Shown here: positions 8,133 to 15,143 of the stretch, in pieces
Layout of the letters: every line of letters starts with the position of its first letter
How positions within the stretch are numbered: the first letter of the stretch is position 1
From: a virus
Direction: 5' to 3' (one strand)
Length of the DNA stretch: 32,241 bases
IMG/VR virus record: IMGVR_UViG_3300046010_013256
Location: 1 to 32,241 of that record
Program-made: the position numbers and the translations under genes
The notes under the pieces: generated by a model
What the model was told of the DNA's origin: nothing
The model's input: the letters and a program-made list of their open reading frames with translations, nothing else
Databases searched by the model: none

Positions 8133-8644
8133 TATTTTTTATCGCGCTTGTAGACCGGCATTTTACCCACCCACTTCGGAGACAACTCTTTTCCGTCCCT
8201 TAGAGCACGGGACAAATCGTTGCCAACGTCTGATAGCACACCGGTCAGTGGTCTGACCTGACGTCGACCCTGAGTATAACCTTCTCTTGCTAAAATTTCT
8301 CGCTCCCGATTAGTCAGATCGTAAACTTTTTCGGGGTCCGTTGCTTTTTCTACAATCTTTTTGACTATAGCTTTTTTCTGTTCTGGATCTTCTTTAATCA
8401 CATTGAACCAATCATCTCCGGCTTTTACAGCACGCTCAGTGTCATCTGATAACGTGACTTTTTTCCCGGTATAACGCAGTTCAGGATCCTGCCCATCGTA
8501 CCTAAACCTATCGCCTAAGCGTTCCTCAAGATCCTTGGCGCTTTTTTCACGCGACTTTTCGGCAGACTCACGCCCCGCGCTGCCTTTGCTGCGTGGTTTG
8601 GCTTTATCTAACAGCTCCTTAGCTTTTTTGAGTCCGTCGCCCAT
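8132..8644 (-). CDS. Charged helical protein of unknown function downstream of TerL
   Basis: 170 aa if started at ATG 8644 (MGDGLKKAKELLDKAK). A TTG at 8656 would add four residues but would lie upstream of the transcription start predicted from the -10 element at 8657-8662, so ATG is preferred. The protein is Lys/Glu/Arg-rich and helical throughout, with no membrane segment. It contains VYDLTNREREILAREGY and a basic tail. It follows TerL by 28 nt. The surrounding DNA (8280-8560) is noticeably more AT-rich than its neighbours, suggesting a later acquisition. Function unknown; head assembly or DNA binding is possible. Confidence 0.6.
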   Translation of the reverse strand: MGDGLKKAKELLDKAKPRSKGSAGRESAEKSREKSAKDLEERLGDRFRYDGQDPELRYTGKKVTLSDDTERAVKAGDDWFNVIKEDPEQKKAIVKKIVEKATDPEKVYDLTNREREILAREGYTQGRRQVRPLTGVLSDVGNDLSRALRDGKELSPKWVGKMPVYKRDKK

Positions 8645-8656
8645 TAGTAATCGCAA

Positions 8657-8684
8657 ATCTTACAGGTGACAGTCACCTGTGCAA
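8657..8684 (-). promoter_or_regulatory. Promoter with 19-nt perfect palindrome in its spacer
   Basis: Minus strand: TTGCAC (8684-8679), a 16-nt spacer, TAAGAT (8662-8657). The palindrome ACAGGTGACAGTCACCTGT (8662-8680) is perfect over 19 nt and also contains the TerL stop codon (8673-8675). Predicted transcription would start near 8650, leaving a leader of only about 6 nt before ATG 8644. It would drive the genes from 8644 towards portal separately from TerL. Confidence 0.6.
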
Positions 8685-10463
8685 GTTAAAAATTGCACGT
8701 CCTTTTTGATTTAGATTCCGCCCGGCCTTGGCCACCACATCTTTCTTTTTGAACCACGTCTTATAACCGGAGGTTCGATTATAGGGATCTTTGGGGGTTT
8801 TGTCCGTGGCGCTGAGTCCGAGCCGGGCCCGGCAGAGGTCAATCAGGATAAAGGCGGCATCGGACAAGTCGGGGCTTTTGCCGATCCGGGACTTCATGTC
8901 GGCCTTGCTCTCGACCCGAATCCGCATACCCGACCCTTTTTCGGTCGTATACAGCCGCTCGGTCATTTCCCGAACCAAATCGCGGCCGACTCCGAAGAGC
9001 TGTTTGTTGCGGATCAGCTCCTTGCCCGCCCACCAAAGCTCGCTCACCCGGTTGGAATACCGCTCATGGCCTGGCGTCGGATCGGTCAACGAGACATGCT
9101 TGTCACTGGCCTTGCCCCCGAAGTGGACCCGAAGGACCTCTCGGCTCCAGACCACGTCGACCACGTCCCCGAAAGGCGCGCCGCCACCGGAGGCATCGTA
9201 AGCCGCGTTTCTGGGCAGGACGCCCCAGGCTTCGCACTTGTCGCGGAACTGCCGGGCGATCTGGTAAGACCTTGGCTCTTCCTTGTTGGTCACGTCCTCG
9301 CGCAGCTCTTCGTAATGGTCCAGGCAAATGACTTTCTTGCCCTCAGCGTTAAAGCCACAAAAACCGAAATACAGGATGCTGCGGTCGCCATTGGAGCTAA
9401 ACGAAGGATCGAGAGCCGCGACTTTCGTGGGCGGTTCCAGCCAGGTCACCGTCTGGTCCGCCCCGTGGCGGATGATGTCGGCCTCGGAGTAGATGGAGTC
9501 TTCCGCACCCGTCGGACACCAAAAGCCACGATACATACGCCAATACCCTGGACTGTTTTCCCCGAGCTTGCTGGCGCTCTCGGCCAAGTTCTGTGGAGTA
9601 ATCATCCACGGATAGATGATGTGTCCGGCCTGAATGTTGGGGGACTTGTGGGCGTCAAAGTGCAGGCAATAGCCGCGCTCGGTTTCCCACTCCTCGTCGT
9701 TGACCGTTATCGAACCCCAGCCGCTCTTGGGAGTGGCGAACTGGCCGAAGGGATCGTAGTAAGACGCAGGGTTGCCGATGCCGATCAACTGAAAATGCGG
9801 GTTGTTGGATAAGTTGGTGTAGGCCGCCTCAAGGATGGACTCACCCAACTCGGGCAACTCGTCGGCGATGAAAATGACCCGCTGCTGCTTGATGCCGACC
9901 AGCTTGCCGATGGCCTCGCGTTCTTTTTTGCGTTCGGCGGCAATCAATGAAATACCGCAGCGGTCGCCGAATTGCTTCCCGCTTCCGTCGTCGAAGCGGA
10001 TCATGCCGACCGAGTCCACGAGCTTACCAGGTAAACCCGGCACCGCGCGCCACATGTCCGTGATTGCGCCCCAGATACGTTTGCGCGATTCCTTCAAACT
10101 CGTCGACGTGACCAGGACCAAGGTGTTCCAGGGCGAGCAAAGGAATTGCACGATGGCCCACAGTGCGTAGGCCTGAGATTTTCCCGACGAGGCGCAACCC
10201 GCCACGGCCAGATACTTGTGCTCGAAGGCGGCCTCGATCATGCGCTCCAGCCAAGGCGTCCATTCCACACGATTGCGCGAGTCCGGGTGGTTCCACAGGT
10301 GGTCCACAACCTCCTTGAAATGGTGCATTTGGCCCGGAGATTTTCTTGGCGGTTTTATCAAACAAGTCAGCTCGACGGTGACCATCGTGATGTCCGTGGG
10401 CCATTGTTCCCCATAGATCGAAACCGTGCGCGGGGCGGATGCTGATTTCTTTTTCGCTGGCAT
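8673..10463 (-). CDS. terL: Terminase large subunit (DNA-packaging ATPase/nuclease)
   Basis: 596 aa. The ATPase domain shows Walker A-like GCASSGKS (residues 89-96) and Walker B FIADE (198-202). The RNase H-fold nuclease shows the acidic set in ALDPSFSSNGDR (D352), AYDASGGG (D423) and PDLSDAAF (D532/D535). This is the full two-domain architecture of the motor that translocates DNA through the portal and cuts concatemers. The length is normal. The start at ATG 10463 sits inside a 7-bp inverted repeat (10456-10462 with 10480-10486) and has no clear Shine-Dalgarno sequence, so expression may be structured or low. No small subunit is adjacent; a candidate lies at 24659-25168. Confidence 0.95.
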   Translation of the reverse strand: MPAKKKSASAPRTVSIYGEQWPTDITMVTVELTCLIKPPRKSPGQMHHFKEVVDHLWNHPDSRNRVEWTPWLERMIEAAFEHKYLAVAGCASSGKSQAYALWAIVQFLCSPWNTLVLVTSTSLKESRKRIWGAITDMWRAVPGLPGKLVDSVGMIRFDDGSGKQFGDRCGISLIAAERKKEREAIGKLVGIKQQRVIFIADELPELGESILEAAYTNLSNNPHFQLIGIGNPASYYDPFGQFATPKSGWGSITVNDEEWETERGYCLHFDAHKSPNIQAGHIIYPWMITPQNLAESASKLGENSPGYWRMYRGFWCPTGAEDSIYSEADIIRHGADQTVTWLEPPTKVAALDPSFSSNGDRSILYFGFCGFNAEGKKVICLDHYEELREDVTNKEEPRSYQIARQFRDKCEAWGVLPRNAAYDASGGGAPFGDVVDVVWSREVLRVHFGGKASDKHVSLTDPTPGHERYSNRVSELWWAGKELIRNKQLFGVGRDLVREMTERLYTTEKGSGMRIRVESKADMKSRIGKSPDLSDAAFILIDLCRARLGLSATDKTPKDPYNRTSGYKTWFKKKDVVAKAGRNLNQKGRAIFNLHR

Positions 10464-10534
10464 AAATTTGTCAGCGATTTGCCAGCAGGTGACTATTCAC
10501 CTTCGTAAGTCGTTGATTTACAACGAGATAAAAA

Positions 10535-10554
10535 TGGAGCCATGGGGATTCGAA
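10535..10554 (-). other. Candidate attP core resembling a tRNA 3' end
   Basis: Read on the minus strand it is TTCGAATCCCCATGGCTCCA. The TTCGAAT T-loop, a C-rich arm and a 7-nt acceptor-like segment ending in a discriminator A look like the 3' end of a tRNA gene, a common target of tyrosine integrases. The upstream bases do not complete a T-stem, so this is not itself a tRNA. It lies about 180 nt from the integrase start, the usual place for attP. Confidence 0.4.
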
Positions 10555-10688
10555 GTCGCTTCTCAAATTGTCAAACACCCGCACTTGAAACTTTTTATCA
10601 CTGTGTAGGATCAACATTTTATGGCAAAAACTGCATGAATTGACAAAAGTTTCTCTTGCGTATGGTGTGGGTTTTGGTCACCCTCAAT

Positions 10689-10717
10689 TTGACAAAAGTT
10701 GTCATCCAGATGACAAT
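10689..10717 (+). promoter_or_regulatory. Integrase promoter with overlapping operator palindrome
   Basis: TTGACA (10689-10694), a 17-nt spacer, then GACAAT (10712-10717). The 18-nt palindrome TTGTCATCCAGATGACAA (10699-10716) covers the spacer and -10, so a bound dimer would block RNA polymerase. A second TTGACA at 10640-10645 is followed after 15 nt by TATGGT. With the start codon at 10733, the leader would be only about 10 nt. Confidence 0.5.
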
Positions 10718-10732
10718 GCTGTCATACAAAAA

Positions 10733-11908
10733 ATGAGCACCACACGCAGGATCACATGGCCGTTGGTTCAACGGAACCGCTACGGCAAAGTCACCATCTA
10801 CCGCCAGCCCCGCAACGGGGACTATTTGTTCACGATTGCCTACCGGCTGGGCAGCCGACGCATTCGCGAAACGCGCAAAGACTTCGACGACGCGCTGGAT
10901 CGCGCGGCCCAAGTCCTCGCGGCTTTCGAAAAAGGCGAAACGCCGCAACCGGCGACCAAAAGCGTCGACAAATGGAAACATGTCTTAAAGGGCACCAAAC
11001 TCGAAGACGTGCTGCGCTTCTACGCACAGCACCACAACCTGATGCCATCGGTATCGGCGGTGACTGTCACCGAAGAGTTCGTCGCAGTCAAGCGCAGAGA
11101 CCCGATCCAAAAAGACACGCTGGCCACGATCAAATACCACGTGGGCAAGTTTGCCGATTACTTCCGCAACAAAGACTTCAAGACCATCACGGTTGACGAT
11201 CTCAACAACTACCTGGGTTCAATCGAGGACCTGCGCACGCGGCACAACAACCGCGCCAACATCAAGGCCATGTACCAGTGGGCTTTGACCAAGGGCTATA
11301 CGTCTTTCATGCCGGAGTACAAAGGCACGGTGGCCGACGGGACAAAAAAGATCTCGTCCAAGCATTTTAAGAAGACCCCGAATTTTTACTCGCCCGACGA
11401 TCTCAAGCGTCTTTTTGAAGAGGCCCACTGGACCATGGTCCCGTGGATCATCGCGGCCAACTACAGCGGCATCCGTCTGGCCGAAATCGCCCGGCTCAAG
11501 TGGAGCGATGTCGACTGGGAGGAGGGCGCGTTTGTCCTCAAGACCGAAATCACCAAGACCAACAAGCGGCGGTATGCTTACTTCCCGCCAGGGGTCAAAG
11601 ACGGACTCAAAGAAATCGCCATGCAGGCCGAGACTCGGAAGATGACCAAGCTCATCCACGGCAACATCAACAAGCGGGTCAAAAAACTGCGCGAAGCGGC
11701 GGGGATACCTTACAAGCAAAACGGACACCGCAAGGCCTACATCACGTACGCCATGGCCCTAACGCGCAACGCCAACGAGATCGCCGAGCAGTGCGGAAAC
11801 TCGCCCTCGGAGATTCAATCGACGTACAAAGGCTTGGCGGCCAAAACGATAGCCGAAGAGTGGTTCAAGGTGATTGACACCCCGAAGATTCTGGCCAAAC
11901 TTTATTAA
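10733..11908 (+). CDS. int: Tyrosine recombinase (phage integrase)
   Basis: 391 aa from ATG 10733 (MSTTRRITWPLV). The frame is open upstream to a TTG at 10640, but that lies before the predicted promoter. There is an N-terminal arm and core-binding SAM-like region (~100-200). The catalytic domain has R248 (SGIRLAEIARL), a beta-hairpin Lys (TKTNKRRYAY), NGHRKAYITY with R333, CGNSPSEIQ and nucleophile Y365 (STYKGLA). The usual His of HxxR is Asn, and the GH box is GN. This variant is one I associate with integrases of Verrucomicrobiota-like genomes, so it is probably active. It performs site-specific integration/excision and makes the phage temperate. A palindrome copy lies inside the gene (11059-11071). 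Confidence 0.9.
   Translation: MSTTRRITWPLVQRNRYGKVTIYRQPRNGDYLFTIAYRLGSRRIRETRKDFDDALDRAAQVLAAFEKGETPQPATKSVDKWKHVLKGTKLEDVLRFYAQHHNLMPSVSAVTVTEEFVAVKRRDPIQKDTLATIKYHVGKFADYFRNKDFKTITVDDLNNYLGSIEDLRTRHNNRANIKAMYQWALTKGYTSFMPEYKGTVADGTKKISSKHFKKTPNFYSPDDLKRLFEEAHWTMVPWIIAANYSGIRLAEIARLKWSDVDWEEGAFVLKTEITKTNKRRYAYFPPGVKDGLKEIAMQAETRKMTKLIHGNINKRVKKLREAAGIPYKQNGHRKAYITYAMALTRNANEIAEQCGNSPSEIQSTYKGLAAKTIAEEWFKVIDTPKILAKLY
11059..11071. repeat. GGTGACTGTCACC palindrome inside the integrase gene
   Basis: Perfect 13-nt palindrome (15 nt including the flanking C/G pair, 11058-11072), encoding Val-Thr-Val-Thr. It is the same sequence as the intergenic copies. No promoter hexamers flank it at the standard spacing. 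Confidence 0.6.
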
Positions 11909-11940
11909 CAAACACAACCGCACAACACAGAACACACACA

Positions 11941-12219
11941 ATGGCTAACCAACGCGATAAGAACAAACGCATCCTGGGCGTCTACCTGGAGCGCGAAACA
12001 TACCAAAGACTGACCAAACTGGCGGTCCGCAAGAAAACCAACGTGGCCGACCTAGTTCGGTCACACCTTGGAAAAATGGTGGAGGACGTCGTCCTCTCGC
12101 CACAAGAGCGAGCTGACATCAAAAAAGAACAGTCGGACTTCGAGAAAAAACAAAAAGCCAAACTGGCCAAAGAACGCTCGCTCCAAAACCGCCTGGACCG
12201 ATATAAAAAAGATCTCTGA
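11941..12219 (+). CDS. Ribbon-helix-helix DNA-binding protein
   Basis: 92 aa. Residues ~8-45 (KRILGVYLERETYQRLTKLAVRKKTNVADLVRSHL) have the beta-strand/helix/turn/helix pattern of CopG/Arc-type ribbon-helix-helix repressors, shown here only as the boundaries KRILGVYL and DLVRSHL. The C-terminal half is a highly charged helix (KKEQSDFEKKQKAKLAKER). It is 32 nt downstream of the integrase behind an unstructured CA-rich leader without a clear Shine-Dalgarno site. A dimeric transcription factor for the integrase or early region is likely; it is a candidate ligand for one of the palindromes. Confidence 0.7.
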   Translation: MANQRDKNKRILGVYLERETYQRLTKLAVRKKTNVADLVRSHLGKMVEDVVLSPQERADIKKEQSDFEKKQKAKLAKERSLQNRLDRYKKDL

Positions 12220-12270
12220 GAAGTATCCCTCACCTGCTTCTCGGATTTAGGTAATCTACGCCAAAAACAA

Positions 12271-12312
12271 ACCCAAACTCGTTGGGTAAGGGGGTGACAG
12301 CCACCTTTACCC
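12271..12312 (+). promoter_or_regulatory. Two mutually exclusive hairpins and a palindrome variant ahead of the 48-aa gene
   Basis: ACCCAA (12271-12276) pairs with TTGGGT (12282-12287). Alternatively GGGTAAGGG (12284-12292) pairs with CACCTTTACCC sequence at 12304-12312. The two stems share GGGT and cannot coexist. The second stem encloses the palindrome variant GGTGACAGCCACC (12293-12305). Neither ends in a T-run. An attenuation-like or operator role is possible. Confidence 0.4.
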
Positions 12313-12340
12313 GACTCCACCTAATAAGAAACCACGACCC

Positions 12341-12487
12341 ATGTACAAAGAGGTAGAACTCGAAATCGACAATGAAACACTGACCAAACTCGACAAGCTC
12401 GCGGCCGAACAAGGTATGACGCGGGACGAACTCATCAACCGAAGCCTCAAGGCCGAGTTAGATGCGCTTGAACCGGTTAACGCTTGA
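12341..12487 (+). CDS. Small ribbon-helix-helix-like protein (48 aa)
   Basis: Starts at ATG 12341 (MYKEVELEIDNETLTKLDKL) and ends at TGA 12485-12487. A short beta strand (VELEID), then helix (ETLTKLDKLAAEQ), a GMT turn and a second helix (RDELINRSLKAEL) match the minimal CopG/Arc ribbon-helix-helix fold. Its last 26 nt overlap the next gene in another frame. It is preceded by the hairpin pair at 12271-12312. Together with the 92-aa protein it makes two RHH regulators in a row. A toxin-antitoxin antitoxin is an alternative, but no toxin partner is evident. Confidence 0.6.
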   Translation: MYKEVELEIDNETLTKLDKLAAEQGMTRDELINRSLKAELDALEPVNA

Positions 12488-12794
12488 GGCTGGCAACAGC
12501 GTTCGCCTGACGATGCTGTCCGATGGACGGATGCGCATCGACATGGAGGACGTGGAGCCGGGGCAATTGCTGCAGGACGATCGTGACCCCATCTACGACG
12601 TACGCAGCGCTGCCGACCGACTCCAGACCACGCCGCGACAAATCCGCGCTCTGATGCGTCAGGACAAAAACCCCCTGCCCTTTTACAAGATCGGCGGCAA
12701 AGTCCGGTTCCGTGAATCCGACATCCAGGGATGGATCGAGTCGGGACTCACGGCCTCGGCCCGCCGCTGCAGGGCGCGACTTCTCGCGGCATGA
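12462..12794 (+). CDS. Excisionase-like helix-turn-helix protein
   Basis: 110 aa. The central segment YDVRSAADRLQTTPRQIRALM, then FYKIGGKVRFRESDI and W, is the MerR/excisionase-type winged HTH (helix_turn_helix_17). It recognises DNA through the first helix pair and the 'GGKVRF' wing. The first ~40 residues form a separate acidic strand-rich part, so internal ATGs (12513, 12543) are possible starts. Proximity to the integrase supports a recombination directionality or early regulatory role. It overlaps the next gene by ATGA (12791-12794). Confidence 0.7.
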   Translation: MRLNRLTLEAGNSVRLTMLSDGRMRIDMEDVEPGQLLQDDRDPIYDVRSAADRLQTTPRQIRALMRQDKNPLPFYKIGGKVRFRESDIQGWIESGLTASARRCRARLLAA

Positions 12795-13237
12795 TCATCG
12801 CAATCGACCCAGGTAAGTCGGGCGGTTTCGCCTATGGTGTAGATTTAGCTGCACCACAGGTCTGCAACATGCCCGACACCCTGGGCGATCTCGCCACGCT
12901 CCTACGCCAATTCCCCTCCGGCGGGGTCGTCTACCTGGAAAAGGTCGGCGGCTACGCCGGAGGTCGGGGGGCTCCGGGTTCGGCCATGTTTAATTTCGGC
13001 AAGGGTGTTGGTCACCTCGAAGCGATAACATACATGCAAGGCTTCGAAATGCGGCAGGTGGCCCCGCAGAAGTGGCAAAAGGCCCTAAGCCTCGGCAACT
13101 CGAACGGCATGTCGAAGACCGAGTGGAAGAACAAGTTGAAGGAGCGCGCCCAGCAACTTTACCCCAAGGTCACGGTGACCCTGGCGACTGCGGACGCCTT
13201 ACTTATTTACCATGCTGCCCATCGGGGGTTAATTTGA
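12791..13237 (+). CDS. RuvC-like Holliday junction resolvase/nuclease
   Basis: 148 aa from ATG 12791. It shows the RNase H-fold RuvC pattern: IAIDPGKSGG with D6 at the end of strand 1, VVYLEKV with E50, a Gly-rich loop (GGYAGGRGAPGS), and a C-terminal TADALLIYHA with D135. The length is usual for phage RuvC-like resolvases. It would cut four-way junctions or branched replication intermediates before packaging. It is coupled both upstream (ATGA) and downstream, where the helicase starts with TTG overlapping its stop as TTGA. Confidence 0.8.
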   Translation: MIIAIDPGKSGGFAYGVDLAAPQVCNMPDTLGDLATLLRQFPSGGVVYLEKVGGYAGGRGAPGSAMFNFGKGVGHLEAITYMQGFEMRQVAPQKWQKALSLGNSNGMSKTEWKNKLKERAQQLYPKVTVTLATADALLIYHAAHRGLI

Positions 13238-14817
13238 AGACCCTCTACGCCGCTCAAGAGGAGCACGTTAACCGATTGGTTAATGCGCTAAAAAAGCACC
13301 GGGCCGCATTGGATTCGTCGGAGACTGGCACGGGCAAGACCGTCTGTGCCATCGAGACAGCCAAGCGGCTCGGTGCTTCCATTTTTGTCGTCTGTCCGAA
13401 GATCGTCATCCCCTCGTGGGAGCGGACATGTGTTGAACAAGGTACGAGGCCCCTTGGCATCCTCAACTACGAGAAGCTGCGCACCGGCAAGACGCGCTTC
13501 GGGCACTGGAGCGGCAAACAGTTCGAGTGGAAGATTCCGAACGACTGTTTGATCGTCTGGGACGAGGTGCACAGGTGCCAGGGGATGTGGAGCCAAAACG
13601 CGAAGATGCTCATCGCGGCCAAGCCGTGGCACAACCTGTTGCTTTCCGCCTCCGCCGCCGAAGACCCGACCGAGATGCGGGCCAGCGGATTCATCCTCGG
13701 GATTCATTCACTTTCGAATTTCTACAACTGGGCCAAGGCGCACGGGTGCGTGATCAACCCGTGGGGCCAGCTTGAGTTCAAACACCGCGAGTCCTGGGCC
13801 CTGGACAAGATCAACTACGAACTCTACCCCGAGCACGGCGACCGTATGACACGGGCTCTGCTGGCCGAGCACTTCAAGGAAACACGCATCGTCACCGACC
13901 CGATTGACTTCGGGGACAGGGGGCAGATCAAAAAACTCTATGAAGAAATGGACCAAGAATTGTCCGCCCTCGAACAGCGGATGCAAAACGACAGCAAAAA
14001 CAAAGCCGCGCAAAAACTCGTCGCGCAGCTCCGAGCAAGACAGGCAATCGAACTGGCGAAAGTACCAGCGACGGTTGAAATCATTGAGGACGAACTCCAC
14101 GCCGGAAATTCGGTGGCCGTCTTTGTCAACTTTGCGGCTACGATTGAAGCCCTTGGGCAAAGGCTCAAAGTCCCCTACGGCAAAATCGAAGGCGACCAAA
14201 AAACCGAAGAGCGACAGTTGGTCGTGGAACGATTTTCAAGCGATGCTGATCAAGTCGTCCTCTGCAACATCGCGGCCGGAGGACTCGGAGTATCGCTTCA
14301 TGACCAACGAGGCGTAAGACCGCGCACCGCACTGATCTCGCCGACCTTCAACGCCAAGGATCTTTTGCAAACGCTGGGCCGGGTCGACCGTGCCGGGTCT
14401 ATGACAAACTCGGTGCAGCGGATTTTGTTCGCGGCCGGGACGGTCGAGGAGAAAGTCGAGGCCTCCGTCAAGCAGAAACTGAAAAATTTGTCCGAGCTGC
14501 ACAAAGGTGACTTGACACCCACAACAGATTCCCTAGTGTTGACGCCACAAATGACACCGCCCGCCTCACAACCGGTAGTGCCGTCGGCTGAACCGGCCCA
14601 CGCCAAGCACGGCCCCTCCTCCCTCAAATACAAGGAAATCTGTCCGTCTTGGCAGAACCGTGAGGGGTCCAACTGGGCCTCGGACAAGGGCGACCGCATC
14701 CATGAGGCCATGGAAAAGGACGACCCGTCCAAGTGCGCCAATGACGAGGAACGGTCGATCTACGAGTCCCTGCAGGGGTATGTCGGGCAGATCATCCGGA
14801 GGAAAACGGGCGTATGA
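13234..14817 (+). CDS. SNF2/SF2-type helicase fused to the N-terminal piece of a Cas4-like nuclease
   Basis: 527 aa from TTG 13234, which overlaps the preceding stop (TTGA); no ATG fits the domain start. Helicase motifs: Walker A SSETGTGKT (K35), DEVH box (110-113), motif III LSAS, motif V IAAGGLGVSL, motif VI QTLGRVDRAG (379-388). Residues ~455-527 are foreign to helicases: HGPSSLKYKEICPSW, then SDKGDRIHEAME and DEERSIYES. This is the beginning of DUF2800/Cas4-type PD-(D/E)XK nucleases, with the first cluster Cys (C470) and the conserved His (H490). The rest of that nuclease is encoded at 15140-16015. Role: DNA translocase in replication or recombination, working with the nuclease. Confidence 0.85.
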   Translation: MKTLYAAQEEHVNRLVNALKKHRAALDSSETGTGKTVCAIETAKRLGASIFVVCPKIVIPSWERTCVEQGTRPLGILNYEKLRTGKTRFGHWSGKQFEWKIPNDCLIVWDEVHRCQGMWSQNAKMLIAAKPWHNLLLSASAAEDPTEMRASGFILGIHSLSNFYNWAKAHGCVINPWGQLEFKHRESWALDKINYELYPEHGDRMTRALLAEHFKETRIVTDPIDFGDRGQIKKLYEEMDQELSALEQRMQNDSKNKAAQKLVAQLRARQAIELAKVPATVEIIEDELHAGNSVAVFVNFAATIEALGQRLKVPYGKIEGDQKTEERQLVVERFSSDADQVVLCNIAAGGLGVSLHDQRGVRPRTALISPTFNAKDLLQTLGRVDRAGSMTNSVQRILFAAGTVEEKVEASVKQKLKNLSELHKGDLTPTTDSLVLTPQMTPPASQPVVPSAEPAHAKHGPSSLKYKEICPSWQNREGSNWASDKGDRIHEAMEKDDPSKCANDEERSIYESLQGYVGQIIRRKTGV

Positions 14818-15143
14818 GTGACACGCCACAAACAGATGCTCAGCTAACGAGCTTTTTGTCGATCAGCAAGCTCGGCAGGCACTTCACCAATCGCACCGGC
14901 ACGGTCAGTGCCAAGTTTGCCCGCAAACTGGAGCGGAGCATCTACGAGTGTGAAGCGGAGATCAAAGATCTGACGATCCGCGCTCAAAAGGCGGAGCGGG
15001 AACGCGACCTGATGAACTCCTATTTCGAGGCCCTGAAAGTCGAAGCCAAAAAACTGCGCCGTGAATTGGGTGACGCGCAAATCGAATCCAAAAACTGGAA
15101 AACGGCATGCTTCGCTTACCGGGAGGAGGCCGCTTCTAAATGA
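14814..15143 (+). CDS. Coiled-coil 'TPxTDA' small phage protein interrupting the nuclease
   Basis: 109 aa, ATGA-coupled on both sides. It begins MSDTPQTDAQL, close to the 'TPRTDA' start of many small phage proteins. It continues with FARKLERSIYECEAEI and a long charged helix to the end (KAERERDLMNSYFEALKVE). No catalytic motif is seen. It sits exactly between the two parts of the Cas4-like nuclease, so it looks like an inserted cassette. Function unknown. It might be neutral cargo or might hold the two nuclease pieces together. Confidence 0.7.
   Translation: MSDTPQTDAQLTSFLSISKLGRHFTNRTGTVSAKFARKLERSIYECEAEIKDLTIRAQKAERERDLMNSYFEALKVEAKKLRRELGDAQIESKNWKTACFAYREEAASK

Larger units (their letters stand above)
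10464..10732. promoter_or_regulatory. Divergent control region between terL and integrase
   Basis: 269 nt without a convincing gene, noticeably AT-richer than its flanks. It contains a variant palindrome AGGTGACTATTCACCT (10487-10502), a candidate attP core (10535-10554), two copies of TTGACAAAAGTT (from 10640 and 10689) and an 18-nt operator-like palindrome (10699-10716). Transcription diverges from here: structural genes to the left and integrase/replication genes to the right. Confidence 0.65.

Noticed and set aside
8645-8656. TTG start four codons upstream of ATG 8644
   Set aside because: It would lie upstream of the predicted transcription start and has no ribosome-binding site.
10426-10608. 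60-codon frame in the divergent control region
   Set aside because: It starts inside terL antisense and runs through the palindrome and attP candidate; no coding character.
12220-12340. Rho-independent terminator after the 92-aa RHH gene
   Set aside because: Hairpins are present but no T-run follows any of them.
13072-13233. N-terminal extension of the helicase from an upstream start at 13072
   Set aside because: It would overlap the RuvC-like gene for 160 nt with non-conserved-looking residues. TTG 13234 coupled as TTGA fits the operon pattern.
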